From JACKFB01 sp041389525 (GTDB taxonomy: Bacteria; Myxococcota_A; UBA9042; PHBI01; JACKFB01), in the NCBI GenBank assembly GCA_041389525.1, contig JAWKRR010000011.1:1-64000 (forward strand): a stretch of 64,000 nt of DNA. Reading direction: 5' to 3'. Positions within the stretch are counted from its first letter, which is position 1. Every line of letters begins with the position of its first letter. The notes beneath the pieces are model-generated. The model saw only the letters and a list, made by a program, of their open reading frames with translations. It searched no databases and had not been told where the DNA came from. The translations under genes were made by a program, and so were the position numbers. Positions 19,700-30,200 of the stretch are shown piece by piece.

Positions 19700-19927
19700 A
19701 TGCCCATGAAGCTCCCAAAGTCCCTCTTCGTCTGGCTGGTCCTCTGCCTGCTCGCGGTGCTGAGCTGGCTCAGCGCCGAACACCACGCCCTGGTGGCAGC
19801 CCTCGCCGTCGCCAAATTCCTAGGCATCTTCTGGATCTTCATGGAGATGAGCCACGCCCACCGCGCCTGGCTCGCCCTCGCGGTGGTCTACCTCACCCTG
19901 TGGTCCGGCGCGCTGCTGCTGGTCTGA
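19700..19927 (+). CDS. Small membrane protein, cytochrome c oxidase subunit IV / NorF-like
   Basis: A 75-aa protein with three predicted membrane helices (SLFVWLVLCLLAVLSWLSA, HALVAALAVAKFLGIFWIFMEM split here, and AWLALAVVYLTLWSGALLLV). The KFLGIFWIFMEMSHAHRAW region is the hallmark of prokaryotic COX4/NorF-type subunits. It begins 4 bases after the NorE-like stop codon, a tight operon. It presumably assists assembly or stability of a heme-copper or nitric-oxide reductase complex. ATG at 19700. Confidence 0.8.
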   Translation: MPMKLPKSLFVWLVLCLLAVLSWLSAEHHALVAALAVAKFLGIFWIFMEMSHAHRAWLALAVVYLTLWSGALLLV

Positions 19928-20041
19928 ATGACGGCGGCCGCCGCCCATCGGGGTGAACGCTCCGCGCCATTCGCTGCTGGATCCGACATTCGATTGTGGC
20001 AGAATCCGCCGGCCCCCTGACCTCCGCTGGAGGCCCCTCTG

Positions 20042-21100
20042 ATGAGATTTTGCCTGATCGCGACGGCGCTTTTTGCGTGGGTCTCCGCCTGTGACTCGCC
20101 CGGCGGGACCTCGTCGCTGCTGCCCGACATCGACGCGACCGTCCTCGATGGGGGCTCGGACGTGGGGGACCGCGACGGCGACTTCCCGCTCAGAGATGGG
20201 GTCGGCGTGCCGGATGCGGCGCCTGATGCCGAGCCGGACAGCGCGGTGGACGTGAAGCCGGACGCCGTCCCCGACGCGGTCGCGGACGTGCACAAGGACG
20301 CCCCGGTGACGCCCGACGCGGACGCCACACCGGACGCCAAGACCGATGTGCCGCCCAATCCCACCGGCGCCATCGCCGGCGGCGTGGTGCTCAGCGAGGT
20401 GGACTCGCCCTTCGTGAACGTCGGCGCCGCAGCGGCCCGCTTCATCGAGAAGGACCCGGCGCCGCCTGCCGGCACGACCTTCGGCCCCTGCGTCGTCGCC
20501 CAGTCGGGCCCGTCGAGCACGCCACCCAAGGCCTACGGTCTCGACGCCGGCGTCATCCAGGTCTCCGGCACCTCCCCCGTCGCGGTCCTGACGCCGGTCG
20601 ACGAGGCGGCGCTCGGCACCGGCTACACCTCCAACATCCCAGAATCCCACGAAGACCTGCTGCCCCCGGGCGGCGGTCTCATCACGGTCAAGGGTGCTGG
20701 CGGCGCCGAGATCCCGGCCTTCAGCGCGGTCATCCAGGCCCCCGAAGAGGTCGCGCTCAAGAGCCCCGCCATCACGTTCAACCTGGCGGCCAGCGCCTCA
20801 CAGGACTTCACGTTCACGTGGAACGCCGGCCTCGGCGACTCCATCGTGGTCAACATCACGCCGGTCGGCTCGGACTACCAGGCCGTCGACGGCCTGGAGA
20901 TCCTCTGCACGGCCAGCGCGACCGCGACGTCTCTGACCGTCCCCAAGGCCGCCCTCGCCGCCATGCTAGGTGGCTCCAGCAGCCGCACAGCCATCTTCGG
21001 CGTCACCCGCTCCAAGCTGACCACGGCGGCCGCCGGCTCGTCCACGGTCAGCGTAGGCGCGACCCGCTCCACGGGCGGCCCGCTGCGGATTGATAAGTAG
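20042..21100 (+). CDS. Lipoprotein with Asp-rich tether and beta-sandwich-like domain
   Basis: A 352-aa protein. The lipobox is WVSAC (Cys17, followed by Asp). Residues about 25-105 form an Asp/Pro/Ala/Val-rich low-complexity tether with DVxPDAxxD-type repeats. The C-terminal 240 residues are small-residue-rich and probably all-beta, with one Cys pair candidate (Cys in FGPCVVA and in EILCTASAT). No family is recognised. The ATG has GGAGG 8 bases upstream. The gene ends next to a 156-bp inverted-repeat-bounded element and converges on the giant protein gene. Extracytoplasmic location is confident; role unknown. Confidence 0.8.
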   Translation: MRFCLIATALFAWVSACDSPGGTSSLLPDIDATVLDGGSDVGDRDGDFPLRDGVGVPDAAPDAEPDSAVDVKPDAVPDAVADVHKDAPVTPDADATPDAKTDVPPNPTGAIAGGVVLSEVDSPFVNVGAAAARFIEKDPAPPAGTTFGPCVVAQSGPSSTPPKAYGLDAGVIQVSGTSPVAVLTPVDEAALGTGYTSNIPESHEDLLPPGGGLITVKGAGGAEIPAFSAVIQAPEEVALKSPAITFNLAASASQDFTFTWNAGLGDSIVVNITPVGSDYQAVDGLEILCTASATATSLTVPKAALAAMLGGSSSRTAIFGVTRSKLTTAAAGSSTVSVGATRSTGGPLRIDK

Positions 21101-21256
21101 TAGCGGTCAGCTTTGGGCGGTCAGCCTTCAGCCAGCAGCGCGGCGGCGCGAGCGGTATCGGCCAGCAGCAAGCAGCGCGGCGGCGACGCGGGCCTCACCG
21201 CGGAGGCTCGCGTGCGCGCGCTGCGTCGCTGGCTGACCGCTGACCGCTGACCGCTA
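21101..21256. repeat. 156-bp element bounded by 11-bp perfect inverted repeats (MITE/REP-like)
   Basis: The left end TAGCGGTCAGC (21101-21111) is the exact reverse complement of the right end GCTGACCGCTA (21246-21256). The right end is part of a 7-bp tandem array, GCTGACC x3 (21232-21252). A second GCGGTCAGC lies at 21117-21125. The interior has direct repeats of a CAGCAGCGCGGCGGCG-type segment near 21133 and 21170. It sits exactly between the stop codon of one gene and the terminator of another. No coding capacity. Confidence 0.7.
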
Positions 21257-21262
21257 AAAGCC

Positions 21263-21282
21263 GCCGGCCGCCAGCGGCCGGC
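21263..21282 (-). terminator. Rho-independent terminator of giant gene
   Basis: A perfect hairpin (GCCGGCCGC, loop CA, GCGGCCGGC) is followed on the minus strand by a short CTTTTAG. It begins 9 bases after the stop codon of the giant gene, at the expected place for its terminator. The T-run is short. Confidence 0.65.
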
Positions 21283-21290
21283 CGGCCCGC

Positions 21291-24200
21291 CTACTTGAGC
21301 TTGCCCTTCTCGCGCTGCATCTGCTTCTGCTTGCGCAGGCACTCTTCGGTCGACGCGGGGTCGAGGATGATGAACTCGACGCGGCGGTTCAGCGCGCGGC
21401 CCGCTGCGTTGCCGTTTGTCGCGACCGGCACCTCCTCGCCGTAGCCCTTGGGCTTCAGGCGCGAGTTCTCGATGCCCTTGCTGACCAGGTAGGCCACGAC
21501 GCTGGCGGCGCGGCGCTGCGACAGGTCGATGTTGTAGGCGTTGGTGCCGTCGGAGTCGGTGTGGCCCTGGACCTCGAGCAGGCGCAGCGCCGGGTTGGAG
21601 CGGATGACGTCGGCCACCGCGTCCAGCACCGGGAAGCTCACGGGCTTGATGATGTCCTTGTTATATTCAAAGTGGACGAGGTCCAAGATGATGATGGAGC
21701 ACTCGGTCTTCCGCACGCGGCACTGGTTGGTCGGGTCGTTCGGGCAGTCGTCGTCCTCGTCGAGCACGCCGTCGCCGTCGTTGTCGAGGTCGGGACAGCC
21801 GTCCTCGTCCTGGAAGCCGTCCTTGTCCTCCGGGTCGCGCGGGCACTTGTCGTCCGCGTCCAGGATGCCGTCGTGGTCCATGTCGTCTTCGGGGCAGCCG
21901 TCCTCGTCCTCGATGCCGTCTTTGTCCTCGGGCACGTCGGGGCAGCGGTCGTCGGTGTCCAGCAGCCCATCCTGGTCGTTGTCCAGGTCGGGGCAGCCGT
22001 CCTCGTCCTCGAATCCGTCGACGTCCTCGGGGACATTGGGGCACTTGTCGACGTTGTCGAGGATGCCGTCCTGGTCGTTGTCGGGGTCGGGGCAGCCGTC
22101 GCTGTCCTGGAAGTCGTCCTTGTCCTCCGGGTCGTCGGGGCAGCGGTCGTCGCCGTCGACGATGCCGTCGCCATCGCGGTCGCTCTGCGCGCGAGGTCCG
22201 TATGCGTAGCCCAGGTAGGCGCGGATGACGGGCGTGCCGTAGCCCTCGGTCAGTCCGCGGCCCAGGCCCGCCGTCAGCGCGTGGTCGGGGCTTGGCCAGA
22301 AGCGACCGGCCAGCTCGACCTCGAATGGGCGCTCCTCGCCCTGCCCCGTGGTGTCGCTGTCGGCGGACACCATGCCGAACACCTCGGCGAGCAGCGCGAA
22401 CTTCTCCGGCACCAGCATGTACTCGAGGCCCGCGCCGACGGTCAGCTCGTTGCCGAGGTCGATATTGAACAGCGTCTGCTGCTTTCGGATGATGTAGCCG
22501 ACGGTGGCGGCCCCGCGGAAGCGGTCGGTGAAGTTGAACTCCAGCGCCAGCCGCGGCTCGACCGTCACGCTGGCGTTGCCCTGCAGGTTGTCCTCGTTGC
22601 CGGTCGGCAGGGTCACGGGGACCACCAGGGCCAAGCCGACGCGCTCGCCGTCGATGATGCGCACCTTCGGGTAGAGCCGGAGGTCGCCCAGGACGGGCGC
22701 GTCCAGGTTGTTGGCCGACAGGCTCGCCGTGTTGTCTCCCTGCGACTGAAAGAGCGCCATCGGCATCGCGACGCCAAGCTCCAGGCGGTCAAAGAAGCCG
22801 ATCGCGCCTTGCACGTTCAGCGTGAGCTGGTGGCGGATGAGCTCGACCTCCTCGCCCGTCGTGATGCGGCGAAGCACCAGGGGCTTGAAGGCGTAATCGA
22901 GGTAGGCGCCGACCGACAGGCGCAGGTGCGGCAGCACGCCCGCGCCCTGGACGGTCACGTAGTTCACCGAGCCGCCGGGCGTGGGGTGGAAGATCTGCGC
23001 TGGGATGCCCTGGGCGCGGACGGCGCTCGCCGGGGCCAGCAGCATCACGACCAGCGCCAGCCCGACCGCCGCGGCCGCCCGACGGCGCCACATCCAGGCC
23101 AGGGCGAGCAAGGCCAGCGGCCACAGGGGCGCGCTGTCGGCAGGGCCGCCGCCGCATCCGCCGCTTCCGAGGGCGCGCAGCCCGTCGTCCACGGGGTCGC
23201 ACGCGTCGCCGAGGCCGTCCCCGTCGATGTCCAGCTGGTCGGCGTTGGCGACGTCCACGCAGTTGTCCGCCTCATCGGGGGCGCCGTCGTCATCGCGGTC
23301 TGGCTTACCGGGCGCCACCGTGAACCCGGTGACCTCGACGCTGCAGTCGACCATGGTCTCGAGCCCGGAGCCGTCGGTGCCCACCACCGTCCACGTCACC
23401 GTCGTCGGGTCGCCGACCACCGAGGCGATGACCACGCCTCCGTTGCCGTCGTCGGAGACGCCGCAGCTCGCGCTCACGTCCACCGGCGCGCCGTCGGAGC
23501 CCGCGGTGGAGCACCCGAGGTCCGCCAAGCTCAACGCAGCGCCGCAGGCGTCGACCGCGCTAGGTCGAACCGTGACCGGCAGCTCGCCAGCGGTCAGGCC
23601 CGTGGGTGCGTTGCACAAAACGACAGGCGGCGTCACGTCATTCACGGTCACTACGGTCTCGCATTTCACTTCGGTCTCGCCGTCGCGCGCGCTGAACGAC
23701 ACCGCCGACTGCCCGACCGGGAAGGATTTCGTGTCCACTACCACGTCGACCTCTGTCTTGCATTGGTCCACCACGGCGGCTGTGAGCGTCTGCACGTGCT
23801 CGCAGGAGTCGTCGGGCAGATTCACCGTGAAATCATCAGGACAATCGAGGGTCAGGGGCGTCTGATCTTCGACGGTCACCGTGGTGGTGCACGTGGCTTG
23901 CAGACCCGCGCCGTCAATGGCTGTGAGCGTCACTTCCGTAGTCCCCAGCGGGAAGATCGCGGGAGCGTTGGAGATCACCTTCACCGCGTCGCCCGAACAG
24001 GCGTCGGTGGCGGCTCCGGTGACCGCGACGACCTGCCCGCAGGTCTCGACGGCGCTGGCCACGGTGGTCGGGTCGGGGCAGGTGATGACCGGCGGGACGG
24101 TGTCGTGGACGTTGACCAGCACGGTGCAGGTGGCCTCGTTGCCGCCTTGGTCGGACGCGGTCCAGGTCACGGGCGTGATGCCCAGGGGTAGGTCCGCGGG

Positions 24201-27200
24201 CGCATCGTTGACCAGCGAGACCGGCCCGCCGCACACGTCGTAGGCGCTGGGCGAGGTGAGCAACGCGGCCGCGCCACCCTCGGCGCACTCCAGCGAGCCC
24301 GCCAAGACGGGACAGGCCAGCACGGGCGGCTCGGTGTCGACGTCGCAGGCGATGCAGGCGGTGCCGGGCAGCGCGGCGAGGAAGGCGCGGGTCTCGCCCG
24401 CCTTCGTGGTGCTGTGGCCGAAGACGCGACCCGACGAGGTGACGCCGGTGGCGTGCGCGACCCCGCCGCCCAGGGTGCCGAGCACCTCCAGGCCGCGGCC
24501 CTCCGACCAGAGGAACGCCCGCTCCAGACCCGCCAAGGTCTGGGTGCGCCCGGCCACGAACTCGCCGCCGACCGCCGCCGGCTCGGCGAAGTCGCCGGTC
24601 GCCGTGCCGACGTCCGTCAGCGCGCCGTCCGCGCTCCAGACCACGGTGTGCGTCGCGCCCCAGGCCGTCGTCGCCACGCCGACCACCCGGCCGCCAGCCC
24701 CGATGAAGCGCGGCTCGCTCAGGTCGCCGCCCAGGTCGTCGAGCAGCCGGTAGCCGTCGGCCTCCGTCCAGATGAACGCGCGCGTCTTGCCCTCGAAGCC
24801 GCCGACCGTGCCGGCGACGAGGCCGTCACCGACGGCCAACGCGCGGGTGTCGGCGCCGCACACCTCGACGCCAGCGGGCGGGGTGACGCAGAACAGCCCG
24901 AGATCCTCGATGCCGCCTGACTCCCAGACAAACGCGTGGGTCGCGCCGTCCGCAGTCGTCGCCCAGCCCACGGCTCGGCCGGCCTCGTCCAACCCGGTGA
25001 CGACGGTGGTGTCGCCGCCCAGGTCGCCGAGGTCGGTCACCGTCCCGGTCGCGCCCACGACGAAGCTGTGGGTCGCGCCGTCGGCCTGGAGCCGCGTGCC
25101 CGCCCACGCCCCGGCGTCGTTGAGGGCCACGACCGAGGGCTCGCCGCTGCCGACCGGGACCAGCGTGGCGGTCAAATCACCCTGTCGCCACCTGTAGATC
25201 CCTGACGTGCCGCCCGCCACGCCGACGCCGACGACGTCGCCCAGGGCGTTCGGTCCCAAGGTCTGGGCGGCCGCGTCCTCGAGGCCGTCGACCGACCACA
25301 ACTCGACCGCGCTCGCGGGGGCCGGCGGCCACGTCACCAGCATCGTCTGCGCGCCGAACATGCGGCGGGTGCCGACGGCCAGCCCGTCTCCACCGACCGC
25401 GAACGCGCGCGCGGCCAGGACCGACGCGCCCATGCTGAGGTCCACCATGCCGCCGCCCTGGGTCCAGCGGAAGGCGTGCTCGACGCCGCCCGCGGTCGAG
25501 CTGACGCCGACCACGACCGCCGCGTCGTTCGCCGCGAGGGCGCGGGACATGGGCCCGCCGACGGTCCCGAGGCCCGCGAGGGTGGGCAGCACCGGGGTGT
25601 CGCCGGCCAGGGGGACCGGCTCGCAGGCGCCGGTCGCGGCGTTGCAGGCGCCGGCCTCAAAGCAGACGCCGGGCGATTCGCAGGCGAAGGGCGTGTCGCT
25701 GACGCACTGGCCAGCGAGGCACGCGTCGCCGACGGTGCACGCGTCGGCGTCGTCGCAGGCGGTGCCATCGGGCGCCGCGTCGTCAGAGCAGGTGCCCGTC
25801 TCGGGGTCGCAGGTGCCGGCGACGTGGCAGGCGTCCTTGGCCACGCAGACCACCGGCGAGGCGCCGACGCAGGCGCCAGCGACGCAGGAGTCGGCTTGGG
25901 TGCAGGCGTTCGCGTCTTCGCAGGCGGTGCCGTCGGCGGCGGGCTCGGTAGCGCAGCCTAGCTCGGGGTCGCAGGTGCCGGTCTGGCAGGGATCGCCGCT
26001 CGTGCAGTCCAGGGGCGCCCCGCCGGCGCAGCTTCCGGCCGCGCAGGCGTCGGCGGTGGTGCAGACGTTGCCGTCATCGCAGGCCGTCCCGTCCGCCGCG
26101 GGCACGGTCGAGCAGGTCCCCGTCTTCGGGTCGCAGAGGCCGCCCGCGTGGCACACGTCGACGGCGGTGCAGACCACCGGGTCGCTGCCGGTGCAGACGC
26201 CGCTCTTGCAGGCGTCCTCCTTGGTGCAGGCGTCGCCGTCATCACAGAACAGCCCGTCGGCGACTGGCGAAAAGACGCAGCCCACGCCGGGCTGGCAGCT
26301 CGACGTGGTGCACGGGTTGCCGTCGTCGCAGCGCAGCACGACGCCGCCCGCGAGGTTGGAGGTCACCGGCAGCGTGGCCGGCGCGGCGGCCGTGGCCTCG
26401 TCCTGAAGCAGCGTGCCGGCGGGCGCGGCGGACGCGATGGTGGCCGTCCAGGTCAGCACGCGCGTCTCAAAGGGCGCCAGGGTCAGCGGGCCCCAGCTGA
26501 CCTGCCGCGAGCCGGGAAAGTAGACGCCCGTGGGGCTGGCGGCGAAGTCGAGGCCGACGCCGACGTGGTCGGTGACGACGACGCCGGTGGCGGACTTCGG
26601 GCGGGAGTTGCTGACGACGAGGCTGACCTCGACCGTGTCGCCGACGAGGCCGCAGGCCGCGGTCCAGGCCTTGTCCAGGCGCAGGGACGGCTCGCACGAG
26701 AGCGCGACCACAGCCACGTTGGAGGGGGTGAGGCCGAAGCTCGAGGAGGCGCTGGCGTCGTTGGTCGCGAAGGGGCCCGCCGCGGCCGCCACGCTGGCGA
26801 TCCACGACAGGGTCACGCCGCCGCCGGGGGGCAGCGCCGGCAGGGTCCAGCGCAGGGTGGGGGCCGAGACGGCGCTGGCGCCGGGCCCGCTGATGCTGCC
26901 GGGGACGTAGGCCATCCCGGCCGGGACGAGGTCGGAGACCACGAGGTTGGTGGCCGCCGTGGCCGCGGTGTTCACGACGGTCAGGGTCCAGGTCACGGTG
27001 GCGTTGGCGCCGGGGCAGAGGGTCCCGACCGAGGCGGCCTTGCTGATGTGGACGCCGGGGGCGGTCACGGCGACCGCGGCGCTGGCGTCGGCCGCGGGGC
27101 ATGCGCTGCCGGCGACCACGCTGGCCTGGGCCGTCAGCGAGGTGCCGACGCCGGCCGTGACGACCGTGCTGAAGACCACCGAGCCGCTGCCGCCCGGCGG

Positions 27201-30200
27201 GACAAGGCCCAGCGCCCAGTTCAGCGAGCCGTCCAGCGCCTGCGCGACGCCCGGGGTGCCCGAGCCGGCGAGGTAGGTGGCGCCCACGGGCGGCACGACC
27301 TTGAGCTGGGCGTCGAACGCGCTGGTGGCGCCCTGGTTGGTGAAGTGCGCCGTCCAGAGGACCTCGTCGCCCGGCTCGGCGGTGGCGCGGCTGGGTTCGA
27401 TGAGGACGGTCAGCTCGGCGGTCGGCCGCAAGAGCGCCGTGTCCACGGACGCCGCGTTGTCGGCCACGTTGAGCTCGCTCGAGGTCGTGGCGATCTCGAC
27501 CGCGTTGGTCAAGCCGCTGCCCACCGCGTCGCAGCCTGGGCTTGCGGCGACGACCTTGACGCTGGCGGACGCGCCGGGGGCCAAGGTCCCCACGGTCCAG
27601 CCCAGGTTGCCGTCGGTCAGCGTGCCGCCGGCCCCGTCGATTACCGTGACGCCGCCTGGCAAAACGTCGACCAGGCTGACGTTGGCCGCGGCCGCGTTGC
27701 CGTCGTTGCCGTAGGTGATGGTCCAGGTCAGCTCGCCACCCGCGTTCGCCGTGGCCGGGCCGGTCTTCTGCACCCAGACGTTGGGCCAGGCGCCCGTGGT
27801 CACGCTGCCGACCGCGTTGTCGTTGTCCGGCGCGCAGTCGATGGTCGGGCTCTGCAGCGTGGCCACCACGGCCAGCGCGAGGTTCGGCTCGTCGGTGTCG
27901 ATCGAGGTGTTCAGCACCTCCGTACCGGTCTCGCCGGGGCCGAGGTCGCCCAGCTCGACCTGATAGTCGCCCGCGTCGTCGAGCTCGTCGGCCACGGTGT
28001 AGTTGAGGACCACGTCCCGCGCGACGCCCGGCCCCGCGTTGGTCCAGCTGATCGTGAACGTCACGGGCGCGTTGGGCTGCGCGGCGCTCACGGACGGGAC
28101 GACGCTGACCCGCAGGTCGGCCGTGTTGACCGCGATCTCCGCCGACGAGGTGTCATCATCGCTCGAGATCTGCGGCGAGATCGTCGAGATGTCGGCGGTG
28201 TTGCGGATCGTGGTCTGGCAGACGTCCTTGACCGAGGCCTGGAAGCTCACGAAGGGGCTGCTGTCGGTGCGGTAGAAGACCGACCAGTCCAGCAGCGCCA
28301 AGGTGGAGCCGGAGGTGCAGTCGCTCCAGAACATGCCGCCCTCGCCGCCCGATTCGTCGGCGCGGTACCAGTTCAGCGCGACCTGGCCTGCCTCGTTGAG
28401 CGAGCGCGCGCCGGCCGCCCAGACGCCGTAGTCAGGGCCCGGCGGGGGGATCTCGGTGAAGCCGACGGCGGCGGTCCAGGTCCAGAGCTGGTCGGGGCCG
28501 CCGTTGCCGGAGGTCTCGACGAGGACTACGCCCGCGTCGTTGACCGCCAGCGCGTTGCCCCGCGGCGCACCGGGTGGCTCGAGCAAGACCGGCGTCCCGT
28601 CGGGCAGCCAGACGATGGGCCGGAAGAACTCGCCGTAGACGCCGCCGCCGACGGTCAGGCCCGACGAGTTGATGTCGAGCGCCTGGGTCTGGCTCGGGAG
28701 GTCCCCGTCGAACAAGGGCGACGCGAGCTCTTCGACGGCGCCACCGGGGATGTAGCGGAAGGCGCGCGGGACGTTGCCGATGGCGTCAGCCACGATGCCG
28801 GCCACGCGCCCGCTGGGGCTGAGGGCGCGCACCAGCAGGAAATCCGTGGACGCGGCGGGGATCTCGACGAAGGGGCCCGCGGGCGCCTGCCAGGTGAAGC
28901 CGCGCGCCTGCCCGGGGTAGGCCGGCCCGGTGGGGTGACCGTAGGAGCCGGCGACCAGCCCGCCGTCGTTGACGAACAGCGTGCCGCGCAAGGTGTTGAC
29001 GCTCTGCACGATGTCGATGAAGCCGGTGTCCGCCGTGTAGAAGAACGCGTGCGCCGGGACGCCGCCGCCCTCGGACCACCCGACGATCTGACCGGACTCG
29101 TTGACGTCCTCGCCCCAGGACTGGGTGTGGCCTTCGAGCATCGGGCCCGTAAAGACGAGCTGCGTCGTGGCGTCCCAGACCGCGAACTCGACGAGCCCCC
29201 CCGCGGTTCGGACGCTGCCGGTGACCACGCCCTGGCCGTTGACCGCGATGACCTGGTTCGAGAAGGAGGTCAGGGTCTCGAGCTCGCGCATGCCGCTGTC
29301 GGCGGTCCACAGGAACGGCGACTCGGGGCAGAACGCAGGCGCCGACAGGCCGATGATGGCGCCCGACTCGCTGATGGCGCTGGTGTTGGTGTAGGCGACC
29401 GACCCGCCGAGGATGGCGATCTTGGCGAGGCAACTGGACGGGATGTCGATGATGCCGAGGTCTTGGCTGCACGCCGAGGGGTCGGCGCTGAAGTCGGCGC
29501 GTAGCTGCAGGCGCGGGTAGGCGGTGGGGTCGAGGTCGCGCAGGTCCACGCTGCCGGTCGCGTCAGGGACGACGCCGGAGTAGCCGGGGATGGGCGCGCC
29601 CGTGGCGGCGTCGAGGACCGAGTAGGTGATCCCTCCGTCGGCCACGGCCGTGACGTCGTGGATGACGGCGCGGATCCACTGGATGACGGTCTCAGCCGCG
29701 CCGCCTGGCAGGGGCGGCGAGGTGTAGTGGGCCTCGAAGCAGCTCGCGGGGCGCGCGCACGGGACCGGCAGGAGCCACTGGCACAGGGACGTGGCCTGGC
29801 CCGGGTCCACAAGGCTTAGAAGTTTCAAGCAGTTGGCGTAGTTGGGCCCCGAGCGATCGGCGGTCGCCTCGCAGTCCTCCAGGTTGGTCTCATCGCACCG
29901 GATCTTCGGCGCGCAGGCCCCGCACGCGTCGGCTGAGAGCTCCAGCGACTGCAGCGACTCCACGCTCACGACGTCCACGAGGGACTTCAGCGCGCCGGCC
30001 AGCTCGCCGCGGGCGTAGAGGCACTCGGCGTAGACCAGCCAGCCAGCCCCCTGCAGGCGCGGGTCGTCGGCGTCGAAGGCCTCGCAGGCTTGGGCTTGGC
30101 AGGCGCCGCACGAGTCGCGGGGCTTCAGCGCGTCGCAGACGGCGACGGCGTTGGGCCCGACCGCGCTCAGGCAGGCCGACCACCGCTTCGTGGCCTCGCC

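Noticed and set aside
23010..23160. Possible frameshift or missing stop joining two separate genes (secreted protein and OmpA protein)
   Set aside because: The frame is unbroken, no Shine-Dalgarno sequence precedes the internal ATG, and the second giant gene has the same arrangement, so a natural fusion is more likely than an error.
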